From: Marinobacter sp. SS21
Lineage (GTDB): Bacteria > Pseudomonadota > Gammaproteobacteria > Pseudomonadales > Oleiphilaceae
Direction: 5' to 3'
Assembly: GCF_028369065.1 (NCBI RefSeq)
Contig: NZ_JAQNDA010000006.1
Location: 1-64,000 of the forward strand
Length of the DNA stretch: 64,000 bases
Shown: positions 51,045-61,053 of the stretch, piece by piece
How the letters are laid out: each line of letters opens with the position of its first letter
Numbering within the stretch: the stretch's first letter is position 1
Program-made: the position numbers and the translations under genes
Notes under the pieces: generated by a model
Database searches by the model: none
What the model was told of the DNA's origin: nothing
What the model saw: the letters and a program-made list of their open reading frames with translations, nothing else

Positions 51045-52496
51045 TTACTGGTCCTCCGGCGAGTCGTCGCTGGAGGTTTCTTCCGGGGTCGCCGCCCGGG
51101 CGCCGACGTGATAGGCGGCGAAGCCCGCCATCACCACCTGGTCGACCGCCATGCCGATCACCCGGCCATCGTTGATGGCGCGAATGGGGTGTTGGGCATT
51201 GGTGATGGGATCGGCCACATAGCCCAGGATCTGACCCTTGTTGACCCGGTCGCCCAGCTCGATGTCGCTGAACAGGATGCCGCCGTGTTCCGACCGTATC
51301 CAATAGGAGTTGTAGTACACCGGCTCGGGATCGCCCCAGACGAACATCCGCGAGATCATGCCCTGCTTTTCCATCAGACTGTTGATACTGTGCACTCCGG
51401 CCTCGATCTGGTGCTCCTGGATGCGCAGGGATTCGCCGGCTTCCAGGGTGACCGCGGTGATGCCGACGGCGACGGCGGCGGTGCGCAACATGCCTTCGGC
51501 ACCGGTGCTGTGAACCACCGCCATGCGGTCGAAGCCGCGGGTCAGATCGGCGACGCTGGGGACGTTCATGTCGGCTCTTAACTGGGGCAGATTGGTGCGC
51601 CGCAACGAGCCGGTGTGGATATCCACCAACAGGTCGCAGTGTTTGATGACCTGGGTAAACAACGAGTAGGCGATGCGATCGGCGAGACTGCCGGTGGGAG
51701 TGCCGGGAAAATGCCGGTTCAGGTCGCGGCGATCCGGCAGGTAGCGGGAGCCCCGCTGGAAGCCCTGCAGATTGACAATGGGCACGCCGATGACCCGCCC
51801 GGACAGTTCCTCCGGGTCCAGGTCGTAGACGGTCCGGCGCACGATTTCGATGCCGTTGAGTTCGTCACCGTGGATGGCGCCGGTCAGGCACAGGGTGGGG
51901 CCGGGATTGACGCCATTGACCACCAGCACCGGGGTCGGCTGGGACAGCCCGGCAATCTGGATGCCGGGCGCCCAGACCAGCCGGGTGGCGGTGCCCGGCA
52001 GCACCTCGGCATTGAGCAGGGTCAGGCTGGTGGCCACCGGCGGGCTGGCGGGCGCTGGGCTCGCGCCGCCGGTAACCGTTGGCGTCGCGGTCGGCAGAGT
52101 ATCCGCGGTGGTGCCGGCGGCTTCCGGCTCCGCGACCGGGGCCTCGGGCACCGGCGCAACGTCCTTGAGATCGATATTGGGGGCGACTACCTTGGCGGCA
52201 CCAGCCACCGGCGTTTCGTCACCGGCGGTTGGCGCGGTGGCGTTCTGCTCGGGGCGGGCCGGATCGGGCGCAGGGTTCGCTTCGGCTGCAGAGTCTGGTG
52301 TTGAGACCGCTGCGGGGTCGTCCTGGCGCGGCTGCGACGCCTCGATATCGGTGACTTCCTCGTCTTCGGCGATGGTTTCAGCCTCGACCAGGTCTTCCTC
52401 GTCCTGGGCGAGCGCCGGCGTGATCACGGCCGGGGGCAGCCACAGCAGGAGGGCGACGGTCAGGAGCCAGCTGGCGGGAGTCGGACGACGGTGCAT
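51045..52496 (-). CDS. Exported succinylglutamate desuccinylase/aspartoacylase-type (M14-like) deacylase
   Basis: 483 residues. Signal peptide (LLTVALLLWLPPAVITPALA), then about 120 residues of low-complexity Ala/Pro/Glu linker. The metallopeptidase-like core has LTGAIHGDELNGIEIVRRTV (zinc His and Glu), RRDLNRHFPG, LVDIHTGS (third zinc ligand) and LEAGES (catalytic Glu). Probably a periplasmic amidohydrolase; substrate unknown. The C-terminus is disordered. The long linker is longer than usual for the family. Confidence 0.85.
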   Translation of the reverse strand: MHRRPTPASWLLTVALLLWLPPAVITPALAQDEEDLVEAETIAEDEEVTDIEASQPRQDDPAAVSTPDSAAEANPAPDPARPEQNATAPTAGDETPVAGAAKVVAPNIDLKDVAPVPEAPVAEPEAAGTTADTLPTATPTVTGGASPAPASPPVATSLTLLNAEVLPGTATRLVWAPGIQIAGLSQPTPVLVVNGVNPGPTLCLTGAIHGDELNGIEIVRRTVYDLDPEELSGRVIGVPIVNLQGFQRGSRYLPDRRDLNRHFPGTPTGSLADRIAYSLFTQVIKHCDLLVDIHTGSLRRTNLPQLRADMNVPSVADLTRGFDRMAVVHSTGAEGMLRTAAVAVGITAVTLEAGESLRIQEHQIEAGVHSINSLMEKQGMISRMFVWGDPEPVYYNSYWIRSEHGGILFSDIELGDRVNKGQILGYVADPITNAQHPIRAINDGRVIGMAVDQVVMAGFAAYHVGARAATPEETSSDDSPEDQ

Positions 52497-52606
52497 AGGG
52501 CCTCTCGAATAGTGCCACTTGAATTAGATGTCACTGGGTGCCAAGCATAATCGGGCTGCCGTCGGCTGGGTACGGTTGTGACCAACCTTTAATGCCGCCG
52601 TCAGAA

Positions 52607-54250
52607 TCAGTCTGCTACCCAGTCCCAGTGTTGGCGCTCATGATGGGCTTTGCCATCCTCCCGCAGTTTTTCCAGGTGCGCCAGCAGCGAACGGGCCGCC
52701 AGGCCGTGAATGGCGGCAGGCACATCGTCGTAGGCCACCGGGGTGAGTGCCTCCAGGGTGGCGGGGGCCAACTGTCGCAGCGCCCGGATCACCTTGCGCT
52801 CCCGCGCCAGCCGGTGGGTGGTCAGAACATCCACCACCACCTGCGGTTCGGCCATCAGGAAACCGTGGCCGGGAGCGATGTAGCAGATGTGTTCCGACAA
52901 CAGCCGCGCCAACGACGCCAGATAGGCCTTCATGTTGCCGTCAGGGGGATTAATCACCACCGTCGAGCCCTGCATGATGTGATCGCCGGAGAACAGCATT
53001 TGTTCCCCCGCCAGCAGGAAACAGAGGTGATTGGAGGCGTGACCGGGGGTGTGCAGCACCTTGAGCGGGCCGGCGCCGGTGTCGAGTTGTTCGCCGTCGA
53101 CCGGCTGGTGGTCCGGCACGAAGTCCCTGTCCTGGGCCGCGCCCTCGGGGGCGGGCAGGCCCACCAGGCGGGCCCCGGTACGGTGTTTGAGGGCGGTGGC
53201 GGCGGGCGAATGGTCACGGTGGGTGTGGGTCACCAGCACCTGGCGGATCTGCCCACCGGTCAGCGCCAGAAGCTGTTCCAGGTGGTCCGGCTGGGCGGGA
53301 CCGGGGTCGATGACGGTGTAGTCGCCGGGGCCGCCCAGCAGGTAGCAGTTGGTCCCCGGTCCGGTCATCAGGCCGCCGTTGTTGGCGGTCAGGCGCACCA
53401 CGCCCTGGCCGATGGTGACCGGCAGGCCGGGGCTGATGGTGGCGCTGGCGTGGCCCTGACGCTGGGGATCGAGCTTGGCGACCTCGCCGTAGGCCGGCGC
53501 TCCCGGCGCCACCGAGATGGCCTGGTCGCCCTTGCGCGCCGGCCACGGCCGGGTCGGCCTGGCCGGTGGCGGATTGGCATGGGCGTAGGCCAGCACCGCC
53601 TCCGGGCTGTCGAAGTCACTGAGAAAACGCAACGTCCCCAGGGTGGGCGCGCCGAACAGGCGGCGGCCGTCACGGTGGTCCGCCAGAGCCTGCTGGGGGC
53701 TCAGCCAGGCGTGGTTGATGGTCTCCACACCGTCGTGTCGGGGCTGCTGGTGCTCCGGGCTGATCGCCACGAAGAAGCGGGTGTCGAAGCGCCGGGGGGC
53801 GCCGGCCGGGGTGATCCAGTGGCTGAGGTAGGCCAGCCGGTCCAGGGGCAGTGACAGCCGGTGCTTGCGGCATAAGGCGTCGAAATCGAGCTCGCCCCGG
53901 AACACCGCTTCCCGGTCGGCCTGAACGGCCGCCAGTTGCGACTCGGTCAGGGCGGCGCCGTTGTCCTGGGTGGCCAGCAGCAGCCCGGCTTCCTCGAAGG
54001 ATTCGCGCACGGCGGCAACCAGATAGTGGATGCCGCCGGTGTCGAGGCTCATGGTGTGGCTGATGCTCCGGTCGTCGGCCCCCCTCAGGTGGCGCTGTAC
54101 GGCCTCATCGCCGGGGTCCACCGCACCACCGGGAAACACGTAGTAACCGGGCAGGAAAGCGGCTTCCCAGGTTCGTTGCAGCAGCAGCACTTCCAGCCCG
54201 CGGGAGCCGGTGCGTAACAGGGTGAGGGTGGCAGCGGGACGAATTTCCAT
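52607..54250 (-). CDS. NUDIX-metallo-beta-lactamase fusion hydrolase
   Basis: 547 residues. Residues about 1-235 are a NUDIX domain of the NUDT7/19-like type, with YYVFPGGAVDPGDEA and the box end AAVRESFEEAGLLLA. Residues about 280-540 are a metallo-beta-lactamase domain: VLVTHTHRDHSPAA (HxHxDH), LHTPGHASNHLCF, LFSGDHIMQG. The C-terminal helical tail (REDGKAHHERQHW) resembles LACTB2. NUDIX parts often cleave CoA or nucleotide diphosphates. How the two activities work together is not known. Convergent to nothing; transcribed alone. Confidence 0.85.
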   Translation of the reverse strand: MEIRPAATLTLLRTGSRGLEVLLLQRTWEAAFLPGYYVFPGGAVDPGDEAVQRHLRGADDRSISHTMSLDTGGIHYLVAAVRESFEEAGLLLATQDNGAALTESQLAAVQADREAVFRGELDFDALCRKHRLSLPLDRLAYLSHWITPAGAPRRFDTRFFVAISPEHQQPRHDGVETINHAWLSPQQALADHRDGRRLFGAPTLGTLRFLSDFDSPEAVLAYAHANPPPARPTRPWPARKGDQAISVAPGAPAYGEVAKLDPQRQGHASATISPGLPVTIGQGVVRLTANNGGLMTGPGTNCYLLGGPGDYTVIDPGPAQPDHLEQLLALTGGQIRQVLVTHTHRDHSPAATALKHRTGARLVGLPAPEGAAQDRDFVPDHQPVDGEQLDTGAGPLKVLHTPGHASNHLCFLLAGEQMLFSGDHIMQGSTVVINPPDGNMKAYLASLARLLSEHICYIAPGHGFLMAEPQVVVDVLTTHRLARERKVIRALRQLAPATLEALTPVAYDDVPAAIHGLAARSLLAHLEKLREDGKAHHERQHWDWVAD

Positions 54251-54390
54251 AGGGCACCGTGACGATGATTTTGTTGTTGAGCCGGGGTGCGGCGGCCAGC
54301 TTTGTTAGCTAGCAATCTATTTTTACCACACCCGCCTCGTTCTGGCACCCTCTGCCCACTGACCCAGAGCCGCGCTGAAGCCGCTGGCAC

Positions 54391-55731
54391 TCACGATGTC
54401 TTGACCCGGCCGGCCGGGTTGGCGAGCCGCGCCATGCCGGCCTGGTAGAAGGTATAGGCCATCACCCCGGCGAACAGGTTGCCCAGGAGGGCACCGGTCA
54501 TCAAGCCGGTCATCCCGGCCAGCTGGCCCCCCAGCCACAGCAGCGGCAGGAAGCACAGGAACAGCCGCAGGGTGGACACCAGCAGCGCCCGCATGGCCAG
54601 GCCGAGGGCATTGCACACAGACACCAGCAACATGCACACCCCCAAGCCGCAGTAGCTCAGTGGTACCCGCAGCAGATAATCCCGCAGCACCTGTTGCACG
54701 CTGATGTCGGTACTGAACAGCTCCGACACCAGCCCTGACAGGGCCAGCCAGAGCAGCCCCACCGCCAGCTGCCAGATCACCACGAAGCGAACGCCGAGCC
54801 GCACCAGGCGGGCGATCTGGTCGATGTCGCCGGCGCCCAGCAGGCGGCCGATCATCGGCGGCATCGACATGGTCAGCGCCAGCACCACCACGATGGAGAA
54901 GAAATCCAGCCGGGTTCCCAGGCCCCAGGCGGCCACCGCCGCCGAGCCGAACCCGGCCACCAGGGCCGTGGCCAGCATCGCCGACAGCGGCGGCATCAGC
55001 TGGCTGACCATGGCGGGTGCCATGATGTTGCCGAGCTGGCGCAGCGCCGGGCCGAGGTCGAGGGCGCCCAGGTCGAAGCGAACCCAGCCCCGGGCCAGCA
55101 GGCGCGGATAGATGATCAGACAGCCGAGACCGAAGGCGGTGATGGTGGCCAGGGCGGCGCCCGGCAGGCCCCAGCCGAACACGAAGATGTAGAGCGGATC
55201 GAGGGCGATGTTGAGCAGGCTGGTGACCACCATCAGGGTGCCCGGTAGCTTGGTGTTGCCGTGGGAGCGGCACACGCTGTAGCCGAAATACAGGGTGGCC
55301 CCCAACCAGGCCGCCACCAGCCAGGGAATCCAGTAGCCGCGGATCAGCGGCAGCAAACTGGCGTCGGCCCCCAGCATGGACATGATGGGCACCTGCAGCA
55401 GCCACAGCAGCAGGCACAGCACCAGCACCAGGCCGGCGCCCACCAGCACCACCAGGCCGCCGAGCCGTTCGGCCCGGCGTTCGTCGCCGGCCCCCAGGGT
55501 GCGCGAGAGGATGGCGGTGGTGGCGATGCCGAGCCCCACCTGCAGACCGATGATGAGCTGGTACATCGGCAGGGTGAAGCCGAGGGCGGCCAGTGGATCC
55601 CGGCCCAGCTGGCCGATGAAGGCACTGTCCACCAGCTGGAAGGTCATCAGCGAGAGCACGCCAAACAGCATTGGCCAGGTCATGGTGAAGAGCTGGCGTG
55701 GCAGGCTGGGGGTTGGCTCAGGAGCGTTCAC
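54391..55731 (-). CDS. MATE-family efflux transporter
   Basis: 446 residues, twelve membrane helices in two halves (FTMTWPMLFGVLSLMTFQLV at the start). QLVDSAFIGQLGRDPLAALG is the MATE signature. Na+ or H+ coupled multidrug export in the inner membrane. No regulator adjacent. Confidence 0.9.
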   Translation of the reverse strand: MNAPEPTPSLPRQLFTMTWPMLFGVLSLMTFQLVDSAFIGQLGRDPLAALGFTLPMYQLIIGLQVGLGIATTAILSRTLGAGDERRAERLGGLVVLVGAGLVLVLCLLLWLLQVPIMSMLGADASLLPLIRGYWIPWLVAAWLGATLYFGYSVCRSHGNTKLPGTLMVVTSLLNIALDPLYIFVFGWGLPGAALATITAFGLGCLIIYPRLLARGWVRFDLGALDLGPALRQLGNIMAPAMVSQLMPPLSAMLATALVAGFGSAAVAAWGLGTRLDFFSIVVVLALTMSMPPMIGRLLGAGDIDQIARLVRLGVRFVVIWQLAVGLLWLALSGLVSELFSTDISVQQVLRDYLLRVPLSYCGLGVCMLLVSVCNALGLAMRALLVSTLRLFLCFLPLLWLGGQLAGMTGLMTGALLGNLFAGVMAYTFYQAGMARLANPAGRVKTS

Positions 55732-55861
55732 GGTCTGAGGGCGGCCGAGTCAGGATATGGGTCAGTGATTGTAGGGGCTGGCGTGTCAGAAGGCCACCGG
55801 CTGATGCGGTGGCCCAGGGTTAACGGTGCCCGGCTAACGCGGTGGTTTCAACACCGCCGTC

Positions 55862-56359
55862 TCAGAGTGCGCTGAGCGCGGCGTCGTAGTCGGGCTCCTG
55901 CTTGATCTCCGGCACCAGCTGACTGTGCAGCACCTGGTTGTTCTCATCGAGCACCACCACCGCGCGGGCGCACAAGCCGGCCAGCGGTCCGTCCTGAATG
56001 GCGACGCCGTAATCCTGCTGGAAGCTGTAGTTGCGGAAGGTGGACAGCGGAATTACCTGGTCGAGGCCCTCGGCACCGCAGAACCTGGCGGCGGCGAAGG
56101 GCAGGTCGGCGGACACCACCAGCACCACGGTGTTGTCCAGGCCGCTGGCCTTTTCGTTGAACTTGCGGGTGGAGGCGGCGCAGACTCCGGTATCGAGACT
56201 GGGTACGATGTTGAGCACCTTGCGCTGGCCGGCGTAGCTGGCCAGCGAGACCTCTTCCAGGCCCTGGTTGGTGAGGGTAAAGTCGGCGGCGGTGTCACCG
56301 GGGTTGGGGAAAGTGCCGCTGATGGATATCGGGTCGCCGCCCAGTGTGACCTTGCTCAT
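55862..56359 (-). CDS. tpx: Thiol peroxidase Tpx
   Basis: 165 residues. The peroxidatic Cys lies in [18 protein letters not shown], and the resolving Cys in [40 protein letters not shown] at the N-terminus. Reduces hydroperoxides with thioredoxin in the periplasm or cytoplasm. Full length. GGAGCAGGC precedes the ATG. Confidence 0.95.
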   Translation of the reverse strand: MSKVTLGGDPISISGTFPNPGDTAADFTLTNQGLEEVSLASYAGQRKVLNIVPSLDTGVCAASTRKFNEKASGLDNTVVLVVSADLPFAAARFCGAEGLDQVIPLSTFRNYSFQQDYGVAIQDGPLAGLCARAVVVLDENNQVLHSQLVPEIKQEPDYDAALSAL

Positions 56360-56460
56360 TGCCTGCTCCTTGCTCGCTTTCGGTAAATGGGGCGAGTATT
56401 TCTGATGGATTGAATTATTACTGTTTAGTCCATTTTGTTTAGTCCATTCCCGTCGCTACG

Positions 56461-57690
56461 TCACGAAGATCCGGCGCGGGCCTCGGGAATCGGGTCGAAT
56501 CCCGGGGCCGGATAGCGCTGCACCAGTAGCAGGTAAGCCGCCAGCGCGCTGACGGTGGCCGCGGCGATCACCAGCGCCATCACCAGCGAGGTGCCGGTGT
56601 CGAACTGGCCCACCAGGGCGCCCAGGCTGGCGGCCACCGCCATCTGCACGAAGCCGAACAGCGCCGAGGCCGAGCCCGCCATACGGGGGAAGTTGGCCAG
56701 CGCCCCGGCCATGGTCTGGGGCAGGGCCATGCCCACGCCCACCATGACCAGGCCCTGGGGCAGTACCACCGCCCACACCGAGAACACTTCAGCCAGCGCC
56801 AGCGCAGCCATCAGGCTGCCCCCGGCCACCGCCAGCAGCAGCCCCCGCAGCATCACCTGATCCGGCATTAGCCGCCGACCGAGCGCCATGGCGGAGAGGT
56901 TGCCGAGGATGTAGCCGGCGACGATGAACGCAAACAGCAGGCCGAAATACTCCACCGCCACCCCCAGAAACCCGATCAATACAAACGACGAACCCGACAG
57001 GAACGCAAACAGCGCCGAAAAGATCAGCGCGTTGGTCAGGGTATAACCGATGAAGCTCTTATCGCTGCCGATGCGGCGATAGTTGGCCAGCAGTGAGCAC
57101 AGCTTCAGCGGCTGTCGGTGTTGTGGCGCCAGTGGTTCGGGCACGCCCACGGCCACCACCAGGGTCACCACCAGGGCGTAGCCGGCGAGCACGAGGAAGA
57201 TGGCGTTCCAGCCCAGGCTGTTCAGCATCAGCCCGCCGAGGGTGGGGGCGATGGCCGGGGCCAGGGCCATGATGCTGGCCAGCAGCGCCATGATCCGGGC
57301 CGATTCCCGCGGGGTGTAGATGTCGCGGATGGCGGCACGGCCCAGCACCGGCCCGGCGGAGCCGCCGATGGCCTGGAGAAAGCGGCAGACGATCAGGGTC
57401 TCGATGTCCGTGGCCAGGGCGCAGCCGAGGCTGGCAAGCGCGAACAGCAGAAAGCCGCCGAGCATGATCGGCTTGCGGCCGAAGCGGTCGGCGAGCGGCC
57501 CGCACAGCAGCTGCGCCAGGGCAAACCCCGCCATGTACAAACTCAGGGTGAGCTGGACCTGATCGGTGCCCGCCGCCATGGCCTCCGCCAGGGCGGGCAG
57601 CGCCGGCAGATACATATCCGTCGCCAGCGGGCCGAGGGCGACGGCGGCGGCGAGCAGGACGGTGGTCCAGACACTGGTGAGCGCGAGCAT
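56461..57690 (-). CDS. Bcr/CflA-family MFS multidrug transporter
   Basis: 409 residues from the ATG at 57690 (homology begins LGPLATDMYLPALPALAEAM). Twelve membrane helices; LLCGPLADRFGRKPIMLGG is the MFS loop motif, and RFLQAIGGSAGPVLGRAAIR is typical of the Bcr/CflA family. Exports drugs such as bicyclomycin-type compounds. The reading frame runs further upstream without a good start. Confidence 0.9.
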   Translation of the reverse strand: MLALTSVWTTVLLAAAVALGPLATDMYLPALPALAEAMAAGTDQVQLTLSLYMAGFALAQLLCGPLADRFGRKPIMLGGFLLFALASLGCALATDIETLIVCRFLQAIGGSAGPVLGRAAIRDIYTPRESARIMALLASIMALAPAIAPTLGGLMLNSLGWNAIFLVLAGYALVVTLVVAVGVPEPLAPQHRQPLKLCSLLANYRRIGSDKSFIGYTLTNALIFSALFAFLSGSSFVLIGFLGVAVEYFGLLFAFIVAGYILGNLSAMALGRRLMPDQVMLRGLLLAVAGGSLMAALALAEVFSVWAVVLPQGLVMVGVGMALPQTMAGALANFPRMAGSASALFGFVQMAVAASLGALVGQFDTGTSLVMALVIAAATVSALAAYLLLVQRYPAPGFDPIPEARAGSS

Positions 57691-57828
57691 GGGGAACCTG
57701 AAGCGGTTGGGGATTGAAGCGCTCAGTCTACGCGACCGGGGGGCCGAGATAACGGCCGCCGGTTGCATAGCATCCATGAACAAAAGTGATGAATCAGCCG
57801 GGCTAATCAGTGGAGCACAGCAGCGGAA

Positions 57829-58731
57829 TCACGCCCCCAGATTTTCCGCTACGGCGACCAGCTGCTGGCGCAGCCAGCGATGGGCGGGATCGTCCTGGTG
57901 TCGCCGGTGCCACAGCATCAGCAGGGTGAACGGCTTGTAGTCGAACGGCAGGTCGGCATGAGCGAAATCCCTGAGTAAGTGCTTACTCATGCCGCGGGGC
58001 GCGGTCGCCAGCAAGTCGGTACCCCGGAGAAAACCGGGCAGGCCGGAAAAATTGGACACCGTCACCACCACCTTGCGCTCCAGGCCACGGGCGCTGAGCG
58101 AACCCTCCAGGGCGGTGCGTTCGCCAGTGCCGAACAGGATGGCGATGTGCTGGGCCTGGAGGTAGTCCGCCAAGGTGGTGGGGGGCGTGCGTTGGGCCGG
58201 GTCAAAGAACACCGCCATCTGGTCGTCCAGCAACCGCCGCTGCATGACGTCACTGGCCGACGGCGGATGCGGGGAGATGATCAGGTCGCACACCTCCTTG
58301 CGCAGCATGTCGGCACTGGGTATGCCGGAAGGGATCACCTGCAGCCGGATGCCCGGTGCCTGCGCCCGTAACTTGGCGGCCAGGCCCGGTAACAGCAGGT
58401 CACGCTGGTAATCGTTGGCGGCGATGGTAAAGCTGAACTCGGCGTTAGCGGGCACGAACGGCGGCCCGGCCGACAAGGCCCGCAGATCGTCCAGGATCTG
58501 CCGCACGTTGGGGCCGATGCGTAGGGCATAGTCGGTGGGGCTAATGCCGCGGCCGGACTTGACGAACAGTGGGTCGGCCAGCACCTGCCGCAGCCGGTCC
58601 AGGGTATGGCTGACGGCGGATTGGCTCAGTTCGAGCTTAACGGCGGCCCGGGACACGCTGGCCTCGTCGAGCACCGCCAGGAACACCCGCAGGGCGCGGG
58701 CATCGAGATTGAACGTATCGATGGGATTCAT
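57829..58731 (-). CDS. LysR-family transcriptional regulator
   Basis: 300 residues. The HTH is LRVFLAVLDEASVSRAAVKL, ELSQSAVSHTLDRLRQVLAD; the effector domain starts at about 90. Downstream of, and on the same strand as, the PhaC-like gene; upstream of the Bcr/CflA transporter with 138 bp between. Target unknown, with the transporter a reasonable guess. Confidence 0.9.
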   Translation of the reverse strand: MNPIDTFNLDARALRVFLAVLDEASVSRAAVKLELSQSAVSHTLDRLRQVLADPLFVKSGRGISPTDYALRIGPNVRQILDDLRALSAGPPFVPANAEFSFTIAANDYQRDLLLPGLAAKLRAQAPGIRLQVIPSGIPSADMLRKEVCDLIISPHPPSASDVMQRRLLDDQMAVFFDPAQRTPPTTLADYLQAQHIAILFGTGERTALEGSLSARGLERKVVVTVSNFSGLPGFLRGTDLLATAPRGMSKHLLRDFAHADLPFDYKPFTLLMLWHRRHQDDPAHRWLRQQLVAVAENLGA

Positions 58732-58783
58732 GAATCCCAGTGTAGGGCAAAACCGTGGCCGCTAGAACCACGGTGGTGCGCCG

Positions 58784-59950
58784 TCAGTTGGAGCGTTCTG
58801 CCAGCCACTCGGCCAGTTCCAGCCAGCTGCTGCGGGGGGCTTTGCTGCCGGCCAGGATGCCCATGTGGCCGCCCGGGATCACCCGGAAGCTCTTGTCGGT
58901 GGAGCTGACGTGGTCCATCACCCGCTGGGCGGCATCGGGCGTGGCCAGGGTATCGGTTTCGCCGGCAATGGCCAGCAGGTTGGCGTTGACGTTTTCCAGC
59001 CGGGCCCAGTCGTCGCCGATCTGGATCTTGCCATCGGACAGCTGGTTGTCGATCCAGATCCGCACCACGGTGTCCTGAATGATGCCGCCGGGGTAGGCCA
59101 CCATGCGGTCCAGGAACGCCGAGGTGGTGGCGTGACTGGTGACGAACTCCCGATCGCCGAGGCGGACCACCAGCTCCCAGTAGCCCATCACACTGCCGAT
59201 GGGATTGCTCAGCTTGAAGCCGAGGGTGTTGGCCCAGCCCGGGGTGTGGAACCAGCCCGGCTGCAGGCTGTGCAGCTTGAAGCCGGTGCGGGTGCGGACG
59301 AATTCGGCGACCTCGGAGATGCGCTGGTACATCAGGCCGATCAAGCCCGAGGCGTGACTGTCGATGGGCGATCCCAGCACGATGGCGTTGCGGATGTGCT
59401 GGTCCTTGCTCAGGGCCGAATAGAACAGGGTAAACATGCCGCCCATGCTCCAGCCGTGCAGCGACAGCTCCTGCTCGCCACTGTGCTGACGCACTCGGTT
59501 CAGGTATTGCGGGAGCAGTTCCGCCACATAGGTGTGCATGTTGTAGTGGGTGTGCTCGCGGGTGGGAATGCCCCAGTCGATGAGGTAGACCTCAAAGCCC
59601 TTGGCCCGCAGGAAGCGCACCAGGCTGCGTTGCGGGAACAGGTCGTAAATCAGCATGTTCACCGCCAGCGGCGGTACGATGACAATGGGCGTCTTGTGGC
59701 TCCGGCGCTGGACCGGGATTTCTTCGCCGTCCAGGTCGATGAAGTCCTCCGCCAGTGGCGGGTAGTAGCGCAGACTCACCAGACCATCGCTGTGAAGGGT
59801 TTCGAACGGCGTTTGGCCCGCTTGCACCAGGCTGGCGGCGCGGAATACCCGGTCGAAGGCGTTGCCGGCGTAAAGGGCAGTCTGGCGGGTGAGGCCGGAG
59901 GCCTTATTGATCACGGACAGAAAGGGATTTGGCATAGCCGGGTTCATCAC
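58784..59950 (-). CDS. PhaC-like alpha/beta hydrolase with serine nucleophile
   Basis: 388 residues, related to polyhydroxyalkanoate synthase (class III PhaC type): TPIVIVPPLAVNMLIYDLFP, GFEVYLIDWGIPTREHTHYN, and WFHTPGWANTLG. The lipase box is HGWSMGG, so the nucleophile is Ser where PhaC has Cys (GxCxGG). The Asp (AGETDTLATP) and His (GGHMGIL) of the triad are present. It may be a lipase/esterase or an unusual synthase. No phaA, phaB or phasin gene nearby. Confidence 0.75.
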   Translation of the reverse strand: MMNPAMPNPFLSVINKASGLTRQTALYAGNAFDRVFRAASLVQAGQTPFETLHSDGLVSLRYYPPLAEDFIDLDGEEIPVQRRSHKTPIVIVPPLAVNMLIYDLFPQRSLVRFLRAKGFEVYLIDWGIPTREHTHYNMHTYVAELLPQYLNRVRQHSGEQELSLHGWSMGGMFTLFYSALSKDQHIRNAIVLGSPIDSHASGLIGLMYQRISEVAEFVRTRTGFKLHSLQPGWFHTPGWANTLGFKLSNPIGSVMGYWELVVRLGDREFVTSHATTSAFLDRMVAYPGGIIQDTVVRIWIDNQLSDGKIQIGDDWARLENVNANLLAIAGETDTLATPDAAQRVMDHVSSTDKSFRVIPGGHMGILAGSKAPRSSWLELAEWLAERSN

Positions 59951-60135
59951 TCGTTACTCAAAGGGACAGCACATGGGGTTTGCAAAGGTGACAGGGTATA
60001 CGGGCGCTGCCCGATGGCACATGGCAAAACCGTCCAATTCCGTTGGCAGATATGTCACCTCGGGATGCTGCCATTCGTCAGCACCGTTGTTATCATGCGG
60101 GCCAGCCCAAATCGACAATAACACGGACAACCATC

Positions 60136-61041
60136 ATGCTCAGCTTTCTGCCCGCGCCGGTGATCGGCGTGCTCAATGCCCTGCTGTTGGGAATCAACAC
60201 GCTTTTCTGGTGTATTCTGCTGTACATTCCCGCGCTTTTGAAACTGATCGTCCCCATCGAGGGCTTCCGGGTGCTGTGTACCCGCGTCATCATCTGGATC
60301 TCGGAGTCCTGGGTGGCCTGCAACACCGGGTGGATGAAACTGACCCACGGCACCCGCTGGCATGTGAGCGGTGCCGATAAGCTGCAGCGGCAAGGCTGGT
60401 ATCTGGTGCTGAGCAACCACCAAAGCTGGGTGGATATCTTCGCCATGCAGCGGGTGTTCAACCGACGCGCGCCGTTTCTGAAGTTCTTCCTGAAAAAGGA
60501 GCTGATCTGGGTGCCGGTGATCGGGCTGGCCTGGTGGGGACTGGATTTCCCGTTTATGCAACGCCACTCCCGGGAATACCTGCTCAAGCACCCGGAGAAG
60601 CGTGGTGAGGATCTGAAAGCCACCCGTAAGGCCTGCGAAAAGTTCCGCTACACCCCGGTCAGCGTGATGAACTTCGTGGAGGGTACCCGCTTCACGCCGG
60701 TCAAGCACCAGCGCCAGAAGTCCCCGTTCCAGCATCTGCTGACCCCCAAGGCCGGCGGCGTGGGGTTCGTGCTGGATGCCATGGGCGATTCCATCCAGAC
60801 CCTGGTGGATGTGACCATCGCCTATCCCGGCGGGTCGCCGACCTTCTGGGACTTCCTGTGTGGCCGGGTCAGCGAGGTTCGCCTGGAGATTGACACCGTC
60901 ACCATTCCGGCGGAACTCAAAGGCAAGGACTACACTGCGGATGCCGCGCATCGGCGCCAGGTCAAGGACTGGCTGCAGGCGCTGTGGTCCAGCAAAGACC
61001 GGAAACTGCTGAACCTGCTCGACTCGGGCCTGTCCAGCTAG
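60136..61041 (+). CDS. PlsC-type acyltransferase, YihG-like
   Basis: 301 residues. N-terminal membrane helix (TLFWCILLYIPALLKLIV). The acyltransferase motif NHQSWVD replaces HX4D, FVEGTR follows at about 177, and a basic middle region (FFLKKELIWVPVIGLAWWGL). Probably makes phosphatidic acid or alters lipid A-like lipids at the inner membrane. Divergent from the PhaC-like gene. Confidence 0.85.
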   Translation: MLSFLPAPVIGVLNALLLGINTLFWCILLYIPALLKLIVPIEGFRVLCTRVIIWISESWVACNTGWMKLTHGTRWHVSGADKLQRQGWYLVLSNHQSWVDIFAMQRVFNRRAPFLKFFLKKELIWVPVIGLAWWGLDFPFMQRHSREYLLKHPEKRGEDLKATRKACEKFRYTPVSVMNFVEGTRFTPVKHQRQKSPFQHLLTPKAGGVGFVLDAMGDSIQTLVDVTIAYPGGSPTFWDFLCGRVSEVRLEIDTVTIPAELKGKDYTADAAHRRQVKDWLQALWSSKDRKLLNLLDSGLSS

Positions 61042-61053
61042 CCGGGCGAGGGA

